Assembly: GCA_033032865.1 (NCBI GenBank)
Contig: JAWHQI010000503.1
Location: 124,001 to 188,000 of the forward strand
Direction: 5' to 3'
DNA from: Dactylorhiza incarnata
Taxonomy: Eukaryota; Streptophyta; Magnoliopsida; Asparagales; Orchidaceae
DNA: 64,000 nucleotides
The notes beneath the pieces were generated by a model. That model made no database searches, was not told the DNA's origin, and was given only the letters and a program-made list of their open reading frames with translations. A program made the position numbers and the translations under genes. This document shows, piece by piece, positions 11,586-21,159 of this stretch. Numbering within the stretch: position 1 is the first letter of the stretch; every line of letters begins with the position of its first letter.

Positions 11586-12026
11586 AGCTCAAAGGCCTTT
11601 GGGGAGAAGGTTAGAGACCGGATCGGAGACCTTCGGGGAGAAGGGAGAGAGCCGACCGGTCCTCAGGGGGAGGGTCGGTATAAAATCAAAAAGAAATTTC
11701 TATTCATCGTCTTCGATCTCCTACTTCATTGAGATCTAGTTTTGTAATTGTAAACATAACCTTAAGATTATAATGAATTTGATATCTCCTGTTTTGATTT
11801 ACAATTGCATGTGACGCCTACTAATTCCCGACATCTTTGTCGTGCACACTCTGAAACGATCTTTTGTATGCCAAGAATACAGTTTCTGTTGGTAGCGCAG
11901 GCGGTAAACCTACCACCCCGCGCTAGCTTCTAGAAAATGTATTCCTGCTGCAGAAAGGTATAAAACCTATAGTAATCACTAAAAACCTTATTCACCCCCC
12001 CTTTAAGGTTGGTCGCAGATCCAACA

Positions 12027-12400
12027 GAATGATGGTTAAACACTCATCCGAAAGACTGTTAGCGAGCCAAGTGCGAACCAGAGCATCATTAGCATCCCGA
12101 TCGTCATAGGCAGTAGAGCTAGAAGGAGGAGGATCGTCAGTCAGATGATGTCGTTTGCGCTGAGATCGCAAAGAAAAGGTAAATGAGACACTCAAATCAG
12201 GGTAATTCGACGCGGTTAATTTAGACGCAGTCCCAAGATTGCTAGAGCAGTTGTTCAAAATAGTGGGAGTACTGGTAGGGATTGGAGTAGGAGAAGTTGC
12301 GGCAGTATACATAAAGAAGGCCGATTTAGGTACCAGAAACCGCACAAGCTAGAGAAGAGACCACTCTAAGGTGCAGAGAAGACATGGCAGAAGCGAACTC
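12027..12400 (-). pseudogene. Partial copia gag, cut by solo LTR A
   Basis: The minus frame from about 12345 reads ASNYPDLSVSFTFSLRSQ, then RHHLTDDPPPSS and NDALVRTWLANSLSDECL. This is the N-terminal half of a copia UBN2-type Gag, which binds genomic RNA and forms the particle. The ORF is cut at LTIIL by the end of solo LTR A at 12026; the remainder would lie left of the window. An ATG at about 12385 (MSSLHLRV) is a possible start. The PBS and LTR lie upstream on the minus strand at 12751-13098. Confidence 0.7.
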
Positions 12401-12750
12401 AGAGTTCGCACATGGGAGCAAGTCTCAGAAGAAACTTGCGGGTGGGTAGACAACTGGAGTCCGCACAAACCCCGAGCTAGAGCGAGCGGTTATAAATAAC
12501 CAATGTCCGCATAGATCGTGTAAACATGGATACCAAACAAGCTAGATAATGGGCGTGACAAACCAAAGTCCACTGTGCCAGAAGGCTGGCGGGCAAATAG
12601 GTCTGAAACCGCACAATGAAAAACTAGGAGGGCGGGCGGCAAGGTACCGCGATGTCCGCAAGATGGCACGAGGGGCAGCAACGTTTACAAGCATACATAC
12701 AGGCAACACATGCAAACACCAAGACATAGAGCACAGTCACAAGATCATTA
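12401..12750 (-). other. Untranslated leader of the minus-strand copia relic
   Basis: This stretch lies between the PBS and gag on the minus strand. It has no credible ORF and is moderately GC-rich with repeated TGCGG/CCGCA motifs. Confidence 0.5.
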
Positions 12751-12762
12751 TCTCTGATACCA
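12751..12762 (-). promoter_or_regulatory. Primer binding site (tRNA-iMet) of the minus-strand copia relic
   Basis: The minus strand reads TGGTATCAGAGA directly after the LTR terminus TTTTCACA. This is the standard plant copia PBS complementary to initiator methionine tRNA, with one mismatch at its end. Confidence 0.85.
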
Positions 12763-13098
12763 TGTGAAAATTGAAAATAACTGAATATTTTATTTACAAA
12801 AAATCTGAATATTACATGAGAACCTCTTTATATAGAACAGATGAGGTGAGAGAATATACAATTAGCGATGTAAGAATAAATACAGCTGACCAATTACAGA
12901 TAGCTTTGGCGGTTACACCCCTAGTAACCGCCCGTATTATACTACGAATAGGTATGGGCGGTTACACCCAGAGTAACCGCCCAGACTAAAGTATCTCTCC
13001 AAGCAGGGGCGGTTACACCATGAGTAACCACCCAAGACATCCCAAGGCAGTAACACCGGGCGGTTAAACATGGAGTAACCGCTCAAGAGAAGCCAACA
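12763..13098 (-). repeat. 5' LTR (336 bp) of the minus-strand copia relic
   Basis: On the minus strand it starts TGTTGGCTTCTC (13098) and ends AATTTTCACA (12763), directly beside the PBS. TCTATATAAAG at about 12833 is the likely TATA box. The LTR holds four hairpin units. Confidence 0.8.
12908..13088. repeat. Four regularly spaced hairpin motifs in the LTR
   Basis: GGCGGTTAC, 6-8 nt, then GTAACCGCC occurs at 12908, 12957, 13008 and 13059 (spacing 49, 51, 51 bp). The first two are perfect inverted repeats and the last two have one or two mismatches. The intervening sequence is not conserved. Confidence 0.9.
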
Positions 13099-13425
13099 CA
13101 TGTGTTGATTTCCTAGCAAATGAAGTCCAAAAGCATAGAAAAAGTTATCCAAAACAATCCCATCACCTTTTGCTTGATTAACTTATTAAGGTGGCTTTAT
13201 GCTTTTAGCTGATACGGAAGTGAGCTCTCAGACAAGACCGGATTTTATGCTGTTGGTGTGGTAATCAGAGATATCCTTCCTCAAAAAGCATACTACTTTT
13301 TTCATCACTTTCAGAATACCAAGGGATTCACATATCTATTGAACTGCAGCTAGGGAACACTTTCCTTTGATCTCCCACTTGAAGTAAGGGATGAGCTCTT
13401 CGCAAATCTCCGCCTTGTGTTTTAA
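13099..13425. other. Unassigned flank, possible degenerate coding fragment on the minus strand
   Basis: This is the sequence into which the copia element at 13431-26390 inserted; it resumes at 26391. The minus strand has stop-separated open pieces such as KHKAEICEELIPYFKWEI and ILKVMKKVVCFLRKDISDY. I recognise no family. It could be a host-gene exon remnant or chance. Confidence 0.25.
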
Positions 13426-13772
13426 CAGAGTGTTATTTTTTGGTGGTCCTGATCTGGACCGGTTCACTTGAACCGGTCTAGGGTTTCCCTTCCCTTTTCC
13501 CGCAAGGAGCGGACGGGCTGGCTCCATTTTTTGGATCCCGATCGAGAGAGGAGCGTCGAGAGAGGAGCAACGAGAATAGGGGAACGACTTGGATGTGTTC
13601 TGGAGTAAGATCGGGAGGTGGCTCAGGAGGCAATGGCGTCAACGGCAGTGAAGGAGCCGGTGATTGTGTTCGTGGAGGGCTTGCGACGACTGTGTTCGTG
13701 GAGGGCTTGCGGCGACTGTGTTCGTTGAGTAGCCGACCGAGTGGATATCTGAAGCTCTCGGGATTCTGGAGC

Positions 13773-15540
13773 ACTCCTGTTGGACCCTATGTTCCGCTTG
13801 TCTTGTTGTGAGAATAACAAATACCGTGTTGTATTTGATCTTGTATTTTGTGTGTTTATAGTGTGCAGGTTGTACAGGAACTATAGCTACACATCCTTAT
13901 GAGTAGTATACTGAATGGAGATGACTCTCTGAAAGAGAGCTAACGCCCCGCGTTAGTTGTTAACGCCCCACGTTAACTTCCATCGAGAAGAAATGTCATC
14001 GAGAATGAATCCGTTGAGAAGCCAGAGACAACGCCAGACGTTAGGTCTTAACGCTGGGCGCTAGCCATTCGACGAAATGAGATGCCGGTCGGCGAATTTT
14101 CGTTCGACGAAATGAGGTTCCGGTCGACGAAAATTGCGGTTGACAAAATGGGATTTCGCTCGACGACATTGCGTTCGACGAAATTTGATGACGTTCGACG
14201 AAATGAACTTCTGTTCGACAAAAATTGATGACATTCGACGAAATGAAAGTCCGTTCGATGAAATTTGACGACGTTCGACGAAAATGGCGGTCGACGATAT
14301 TGCGTTCGACGAAATGAGATTCTGTTCGACGAAATTTGTTGACGTTCGACGAAATAAGATGTTGTTCGACGAAAATCCACAAACTGCCATGATCTTGACG
14401 GTTGCGCGATTTCAGCCATGACAGTGCACGTTCACTAACGCTGGCGTTAATTCTTAACTCCACGCGTTAGCTCCCGAGGCTATTTGAAGTACAACCCCTC
14501 TCATTCCTTGAGAGAGGATTCCAGAATTCCAATAATTTTAAGAGAGGCTCGTGTACAACAATTAAGAGATCTCCCTTGGGCTATCATGAAGATCTAAAGA
14601 GGATTTTGAAGGAGAAGGTCTGCAACGCATATTCCATACGAAGGACGATCGTTTCAAGAACGCCAACATCTACATCGCCTTCGTCTTCACCTTCAGAATT
14701 TCTTGGGGAGTTTATCTTTACTTATCTTGTAATCTTTTACTGTTTTCCTTTTGTAATTTGTGTGGAGAAATCATTCGGGGAGAACGTCGGATTCCGGGAA
14801 GGATTCCGTGGGTAATTTGTCGCGGTTGTTGGCGACTAGGTCCTTGTGCGGCTTAGGGGGTAATTCGCCGCCTTGTGCGTGGAGACTAGGTCAAGGGTAG
14901 ATCTAGGGGGTGGCTAGAGGTCTTATCTGTGGATAGATATGCTATAGTCAACCGGTCCTTGGGAGAAGGACCGATGAAAGAACAAAAAGTGTTTTTACAT
15001 ATTCTCGCCTTGATTTCTAGCGTTATAGAAATTAAACATTTGTGTATTCAATTTATTATGAAATAAAATCATGTCTTTTAATGTTCTATTCAATTGATTT
15101 TATTTCCTCTTCAAGAATATTTTAATTTATATTTCATTAAAGTATTAAAATTAACATTTGGTAATTATCTTTGAAATACAATAATGGTTTTCATCATCTC
15201 TGATTTTCTGGAATTGTATTTCATTTAAGATTTCATAAGTAAAATCACTGCAGCAATCTTTTTGTGCTAAGGAATATTTTCTGGAGAGCTAACGCCCAGC
15301 GTTAACACTTAACGCCAGGCATTAGCAACAATTATCAAAAAAGTTTTGTTCTCTTGTTTAAAAAGGAATCTTCAATACAATCTTTTCTGAGATATCAAAA
15401 TATATTTTCTTATAAAATATTCCTAAACTCTGATCACAAACTTTGATAAATTTAATTAATATTTAAAAATTCCATAAAACCCTTATTCACGCCCCCCCCC
15501 CCCCCCCCCCTCTAAGGGCGCCGTAAGATCCAACAACTCC
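13773..15540 (+). mobile_element. Solo LTR B (1758 bp), TSD ACTCC, pre-insertion site present
   Basis: The LTR runs from TGTTGGACCC (13778) to AGATCCAACA (15535) and is flanked by ACTCC on both sides (13773-13777 and 15536-15540). The uninterrupted site GGAGCACTCCGTCCC is preserved in the sister 3' LTR at about 25976-25990, which proves a clean insertion. A polyC run of about 20 lies at 15492-15511. It is a sister copy of solo LTR A. No internal region or PBS remains, as expected after LTR-LTR recombination. Confidence 0.93.
14066..14385. repeat. Degenerate tandem TTCGACGAAAT repeats inside solo LTR B
   Basis: About 18 occurrences of TTCGACGAAA or close variants are spaced roughly 13-24 bp apart. 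The core TTCGACGAA is nearly self-complementary (TTCG.CGAA). Solo LTR A has related but diverged TCGACTTGAAGG-type motifs in its first half. The three open minus-strand frames here are repeat artefacts. Confidence 0.85.
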
Positions 15541-15948
15541 GTCCCTTTCTTTTTGAAGGAGGAAAGATCTCTCTCCTTGGTGTTTTTTCCCACTTCCGGC
15601 TACAATCAGTAGTCGAGGTTTCGCTCCCTCTCTATCCCTACACCTACTTTTGTATTTCCTTTGCATTCTAGGGGAGCTTTGAGGTATTAGCCAAGTAGTG
15701 GCTAATCAAAGCTCATTAGTCTCTGTGATGAGTGTATGTAGGGGTGCTTCATAGTATTGTTCGGTAGAGGGTCAAGCGGAGCACGTAGTCCTCTCTTTAT
15801 TATTGCATTGTATTATTGTGGTGGCAGGTTATGCTTGGGTTTTATTCCCCATGAGGGTTTCCCAAGCTTGTTAATATAAAACAAATTGTGAAATTGTGTT
15901 TGCCACTGCGATTAGCGTTGCTTTGATTTACCCGCAATCCTAACAAAG

Positions 15949-15960
15949 TGGTATCAGAGC
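15949..15960 (+). promoter_or_regulatory. Primer binding site (tRNA-iMet)
   Basis: TGGTATCAGAGC lies three bases after the 5' LTR end. It is the standard plant copia primer site for minus-strand cDNA synthesis. Confidence 0.93.
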
Positions 15961-16129
15961 TAGGTTCAGGACGAACGATTGATTTATTCGGGTTTGCGGT
16001 CTAGTGCGGTAGGTGACCACCATCGGTCCGCTCCATATCCTCTATTATCACAATCTTTGAAACAATCAGCTCTAAGATCAGTGAAAGGATTTGCGGGTAC
16101 TCAGTTTGAGTGGGAGCAGTCAGCCAACA

Positions 16130-17637
16130 ATGGAAGAGGGGAAGGTGAAATTTGACAAGTTCGATGGGAAGAACTTTGGGTTTTGGAAAATGCAGATGGA
16201 TGACTATCTGTATCAGCGGGATCTCTATTTGCCCCTTGGAGGGAAGAAAGAAAAGTCAGAAGACATGGACGACAAGAAGTGGGAGGTGTTGGATCGCAAA
16301 GCTCTTGGGGCGATTAGACTCACTTTGTCGTCATTCGTAGCCTTCAACATATCCAAGGAGAAGACTACCGAAGATGTCATGCCGGCTCTGATGCGAATGT
16401 ATGAAAAACCCTCTGCATCAAACAAGGTATTCCTTATGAGACGGTTACTGAATATGCAGAAGACTGAAGGAAAATCTATGACTGAGCATTTGAATGACTT
16501 CAATGCTATCACGGGTCAGTTAGAATCAGTTGGACTGACATTTGAGAATGAGATGTTAGCTGTGTTGATTTTGTTAAGCCTACCTGACAGTTGGGATAGT
16601 CTTGTTATGGAAGTTAGCAACTCATCTGGGTCCAATCCCTTAAAATTTGAGGATGTGGTCGGTGTTCTCTTGAGTGAGGACACAAGGAGAAGGAACAACT
16701 CAACTGGCAGCAGTTCCGGTGGTGCCCTTAATGTTGGAGAACGAGGAAGGTCTTCAAAAAAAGGTGACACCAAATGGAAGGGACGATCTAAGTCCAAGAG
16801 AAGTCAATCAAGAGGTGCATTGTTATGTTGGAACTGCCAAAAGAAAGGTCATGTGAAGCGCGATTGCAAGGATCCGAAGAAAGAAAAAGAGAAGGGAGAT
16901 AAGGAGTCGGTGAATCTGACTATGCAGGATGAATCATCCGATGATGCCTTAGTCCTTTCATGTACAACGAGATGTGATTCATGGGTTCTTGATTCAGGTG
17001 CATCGTTTCATGTCACCTCCAACCGTCAGTCTTTCTTAAGCTATGAGAAGGGAAACTTTGGCAAAGTTTATCTGGGTGATGATGAGCCATGTGAGATAGT
17101 TGGAAGGGGGGAAGTGAACATATGTCTTGCTGATGGGTCTATCTTGAAATTAAAAGATGTGAGACATGTTCCCAAGTTGGCTAGAAATCTTGTATTGGTG
17201 AGTCAACTTTCTGATGAAGGGTGCATCACTATGTTTGGTAGTGATTCATGGAAGATTAGCAAGGGATCCATGGTCATGGCGAAGGGAAAGAGAGAGGGCA
17301 CCCTCTATCTGATATCTACTGAAGGAAATATCAGTGTTGCCACATCAAAGGTTGATGCTAGTGTTTGGCACCAGCGACTTGGGCACATGAGTGAGAAGGG
17401 CATGAAGATGTTGGTTTCAAAAGGAAAGCTATAAGGACTATCCTCAGTTGACCTACCTTTCTGTGAAGGATGTGTCTTTGGAAAGCAAAAGAAAGTAAGT
17501 TTTCAAAAGGAAAGAGAACTCTGAAACCAAACAAGCTGGATCTTATTCATACAGATGTGTGGGGACCTTCAAAGGTGCACTCTATTAGTGGCTCTCAGTA
17601 CTATGCCACATTCATCGATGACTCTACCGGGAAGCTT
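16130..17637 (+). pseudogene. copia gag, protease and N-terminal integrase
   Basis: I chose the ATG at 16130 (MEEGKVKFDKFDG) because conserved UBN2-type Gag begins there; the frame is open from 16091 without homology. Order: Gag (FWKMQMDDYLYQRDLYLPL), CCHC zinc knuckle CWNCQKKGHVKRDC near residue 245, protease with intact DSGAS (SWVLDSGASFHVTSN) near residue 290, and the GAG-pre-integrase motif VWHQRLGHMSEKGMKML near residue 415. A TAA at 17432 stops the frame. The same frame then continues with the CxxC zinc pair and the first catalytic Asp of integrase (LIHTDVWGP) until FIDDSTGK near 17635, where gypsy sequence breaks in. The rest resumes at 23218. Confidence 0.88.
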
Positions 17638-17766
17638 GCCAAAATGCGGAATACAGATCCTTCCGCCTCTCTTCAGAATCCCACCAACCATCTCCAAAGT
17701 CGTGCCTTCGCTTTGTTGAGCCTCCAACGCCCACTGTTGGCTCTCTTCATCTGCGCTCGTCGCCTC

Positions 17767-19735
17767 TCAGATTCGATCCGTTATGTCATACTGCATTTCC
17801 ATCCAGTTCAGACGAGCCACGCCAGACTCGCCTCTTGCCAAACAAGAAATATCCAGGGACTCCAAGTCTCGTATCAAACGCTCATCATGCGCCGCCATCC
17901 AATTACCTTGCCCGGAGTACTTCCTACTCAAGGCATCCGCCACCACGTTGGCTTTACCCGGCGTATACTGAATCTCCACGTCGTAGTCCCCAAGGAACTC
18001 GACCCATCTACTCTGACGCATATTCAAATCCTTCTGGTCCAGGAGATATCTCAAGCTCTTGTGATCCGTGAAGATCTCCACCTTCGCACCATAAACGTAG
18101 TGCCGCCACAATTTTAGCGCAAAAATTACCGCCGCCAACTCTAGATCATGGACGGGATAGTTCCTCTCATGAGTCTTTAACTGCCTTGACCCATACGATA
18201 TCACTTTGCCGTGCTGCACCAGCACGCAACCCAACCCGCAACCTGACGCGTCGCTGAAAATCTGAAATCCTTCCGTCCCACTAGGAAGACTAAGGATTGG
18301 AGCAGACATCAACATTTCCTTCAAATTCTCAAATGCACGGGCACACTATGGTGTCCATACGAACCTTTGGTCCTTGTGAGTGAGAGTGGTGAGGGGCAAC
18401 GCGCCATCCGCGAAAAGTTCTCCACGAACCTTCTGTAATAACCGGCTAGTCCAAGGAAGCTCCGGACTTCCGCCACGGTTCTCAATCCAGGCCAATCCCT
18501 AATGGCTTCAATCTTCGCTGGATCTACTGCCACCCCATCTCCACTAATTACGTGACCCAAGAAAGCCACCTTCTCGATCCAAAACTCGCATTTTGAGAAC
18601 TTAACATAAAGCTGATTCTCCCTTAGAGTCTGCAATACCAGCCTCAAGTGAGACTCATGCTCTGCCTCTGTTTTTGAGTACACCAAAATGTCATCAATAA
18701 ACACCACCACGAACGAATCTAGAAACGGTCGAAAAACCCGGTTCATCAGCTCCATGAAGACAGATGGCGCGTTCGTCAGTCCGAACGGCATCACCGAAAA
18801 CTCGTAATGGCCATACCGAGTCCCAAACGCTGTCTTAGCGATGTCCTCTTCTCGAATCTTCAACTGGTAGTACCCCGACTTCAAGTCTAACTTGGAGTAC
18901 ACCACCGACCCTACTAACTGGTTGAATAAATCATCGATTCACGGAATCAGATATTTATTCTTAACGGTCAATTTATTCAATTCACGGTAGTCGATACACA
19001 ACCGCATACTTCCGTCTTTCTTCTTCACAAACAATACCGGCGCGCTCCACGACGAAGAGCTAGGCCTAATGTACCCTTGCTCTAACAACTCCTGCAACTG
19101 AACCTTTAACTCGGCCAGATTCTTTGGTGCCATCCTAAACGGAGGACGCGACACCGACCTCGCACCCGGTACCAACTCGATCGAAAAATCGATCTCACGC
19201 TGAGGGGGTGCTCCCGGAAGCTCCTCGGGGAATACGTCCTCAAATTCTTCCACCACCGGAACTTCTCCAATGGCCAACTTTGTGGAGTGAGTCTCCAACA
19301 AAGCCAAAAACGCCTCGTCTCCTTGGTTTACCACACGCCTCATTTGCACGGCGGAAATCAGGGAGCAAGCAACTCCGCTTAGGCCTTCGAACTTGACCTC
19401 TGCTCTACCTCCTCCTCTCAGGGTTACCACCTTCAACTGGCAATCGATACTAGCTCGCTGCGCGGCAAGCCAGTCCATCCCTAAGATAACGTCGAATTCG
19501 GCTAGTGGCAGAATCGCTGCTACCAAAACGAAATCATAATCGCCAATTTGCATCACAATGTGTCCCTTCCTCATGGTAGTCATGAAAGACCCATTCGGCA
19601 TACGCACACTTAGCTTCACTTCTGCCTCTACGGACTCAGCACCAATCTTCCGGATTTAACTTTCCGCAAGAAAAGAGTGTGACGCCCCCGTGTCGAACAA
19701 CACTCAAGAGGGGTAGCCCGAAACTAGCACGAAAC
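17767..19735 (-). pseudogene. gypsy protease, reverse transcriptase and RNase H
   Basis: Protease: LFDTGASHSFLAES at about 19710, followed by a stop, then the continuing frame with [33 protein letters not shown], a CGA-to-TGA-type stop at about 18937 within PRIDDLF, then [24 protein letters not shown] and the catalytic [10 protein letters not shown] frameshift near 18396 and a stop near 18345 precede RNase [30 protein letters not shown] and VVADALSRK. Integrase is missing. RT and RNase H make the cDNA copy in the particle; this copy cannot be functional. Overall similarity is to Del/Tekay chromoviruses. Confidence 0.88.
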
Positions 19736-19777
19736 TTAACCACGTGCAAAAATAAACATAAAAGGCCGCAACCTACA

Positions 19778-20998
19778 TTATAGTAACAAACGAAAACTTA
19801 AACTTTTCGTACCTGTCACCACCTCAGGTTGACGTATCGCTTGCTGCTGCCCAAGATTATAGGCTCTAGGCTGCACTGGAGGGAACCGCGAAGCACTCGA
19901 CTCTGCCGCTTTCCCCTTCTCTGCAACACCGTGACCCGAACGCACCGATTGTTCCTGTCTCGGCTCTGGCTCAGCTCCGCCCTCGGTACAAAACCGACTA
20001 ATGTTACCCACCTTGCCACACTGGTAACAAGCCAACGGACCTTTGAATCGAAAATCTCTTGAGGGTGCGCCACTTCTCTCCCCAGTCCTATTAGGACGGG
20101 GTTTCTTCTTGTATCGGTTTCCCTCAGACTTCCACTGAGATTGGGACTGAGAAGTCTTTCCTTCTCTCTGCTTTGCAGCAACACCCTTTCGCCTTTGGGT
20201 TCGCTCCAAGTCGCTCTCCAGTGTGCGAGCGGCTTCGACCAATTCATTGAATCCCGCATTCTTCAAGGCTATGAGTGGTTGCCTTAAATTTTCTCTCAAC
20301 CCTTGATAGAAGAAGTTATCTCTCTCTTCATCATCTGTCATAGTCGTTCCCGCATAACGACCCAACCGAGTGAACTCTTGCAGATATTCATCCACTGTCT
20401 TCTCCCGCTGCACCAAATGCAGAAACTGCCACTGCAGTGCTAACCTTGTCGAAGCCGGAATATAACGCTTGAGGAAAGCGTTCCCGAACTCCTCCATGGA
20501 CGGAACACGCCCAACAAAATGGCGACCGTTATGGTTCACCCACCACAACTTCGCATCGCCCTCTAACATGAAACTCGCATAGTGAGACTGCCTCTCCTCT
20601 GGGGTCTCAGCTGCCTTCAAGAGTTCCTGGATCCTCGAAAGCCAATCCTCGGCATCCGTTGGAGTGCCAACTCCCTTGAATGTCGGAGGGTGGAAACTCA
20701 AGAAGTATTTCATGAATCGATCACCCATCGGAATAGCTCTCTCCGCTATTGGCTCTGCTTGCCTCACTTCGACATCCGGTGTAGCCGGCGTAGCCGCCGG
20801 AGTAACAGGAGTCGCAACTTGCACCACCGGTGTCGGAACCCATGGCATCGCTCCAGCTTGGGCCGCTACCATTGCTTCCCCTAGCATGCGACAGAAATCA
20901 GCCGGGGACATGCCCACATTCACGAGGCCCGGAGCAGTCGCACTGCTTCCAGAAGGCTCCTCTTGCCTCCTCGACGTTCCCGCATCGTCGCCAACATC
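19778..20998 (-). pseudogene. gypsy gag with damaged zinc knuckle
   Basis: The open minus frame runs from 20998 to 19778 (about 406 codons). No ATG was found at its start, so the true N-terminus is unclear; GTG at 20923 and the ATG of MSPADF at about 20911 are alternatives. It has the retrotransposon Gag core (FLSFHPPTFKGVGTPTDAED, then LKRYIPASTR and TVDEYLQEFTRLGRYAG). The knuckle reads CYQCGKVGNISRFC, so the zinc-binding His of the CCHC box is Asn. Gag would package element RNA. It is just upstream of protease and in another frame. Confidence 0.85.
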
Positions 20999-21143
20999 CT
21001 AGCATAAGCAAGGAAAAAAGACTTATCAAGCTCTATTCGCAAGACTCAAACGCAGGGTTACTCATAATCCCGCACAGTACTCCTATGTGGACAATCTCTT
21101 ACGCGATCCAAATACACTAGACCTCGCAAGAATACTCAAACCT

Positions 21144-21156
21144 AGCTCTGATACCA
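21144..21156 (-). promoter_or_regulatory. Primer binding site (tRNA-iMet) of the gypsy element
   Basis: The minus strand reads TGGTATCAGAGCT a few bases after the LTR end GGTGTTATA, as in chromoviruses. Confidence 0.88.
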
Positions 21157-21159
21157 AAT

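Larger units (their letters stand above)
9..12026 (+). mobile_element. Solo LTR A (about 1.75 kb), split by a 10-kb gypsy insertion
   Basis: The sequence begins TGTTGGAACAT at 9 and ends AGATCCAACA at 12026. It resumes at 11586 after the nested insertion at 1322-11585. The two halves (1313 + 441 bp) total 1754 bp, almost the same as the 1758-bp sister LTR at 13778-15535. The starts align (TGTTGGA, then AATAACAAAT, then TTGTATTTGATC), and so do the ends (CCTTATTCACCCCCC, then AGATCCAACA). The pyrimidine-rich TTATTCACCCCC near the 3' end resembles Sirevirus/copia LTRs. No PBS follows 12026, where copia gag sequence on the opposite strand resumes, so it looks like a solo LTR inserted in that gag. 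Flanks GAGTT and GAATG do not form a clean TSD. Confidence 0.8.
13431..15945 (+). repeat. 5' LTR of the copia element (about 752 bp plus nested solo LTR)
   Basis: It starts TGTTATTTTTTGGTGG and ends CAATCCTAACA. Removing the nested 1758-bp solo LTR and its TSD leaves about 752 bp, against 712 bp in the 3' LTR. Most of the difference is a local duplication of GACTGTGTTCGTGGAGGGC near 13665-13715. Confidence 0.9.

Noticed and set aside
1317..11590. Target-site duplication around the Tat relic
   Set aside because: Flanks GGCTA and AGCTC match at only three of five positions; left open.
1..12026. Clean target-site duplication for solo LTR A
   Set aside because: Flanking pentamers GAGTT and GAATG match at only two of five positions; not claimed.
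12908..13088. CRISPR-like array (short inverted repeats with about 25-bp spacers)
   Set aside because: Only four degenerate repeats, inside a plant retrotransposon LTR and with no cas genes; the eukaryotic context rules it out.
14041..14463. Three overlapping minus-strand ORFs with a repeated SSN and FVERR pattern
   Set aside because: Created by the TTCGACGAAA repeats in an LTR, open in all three frames.
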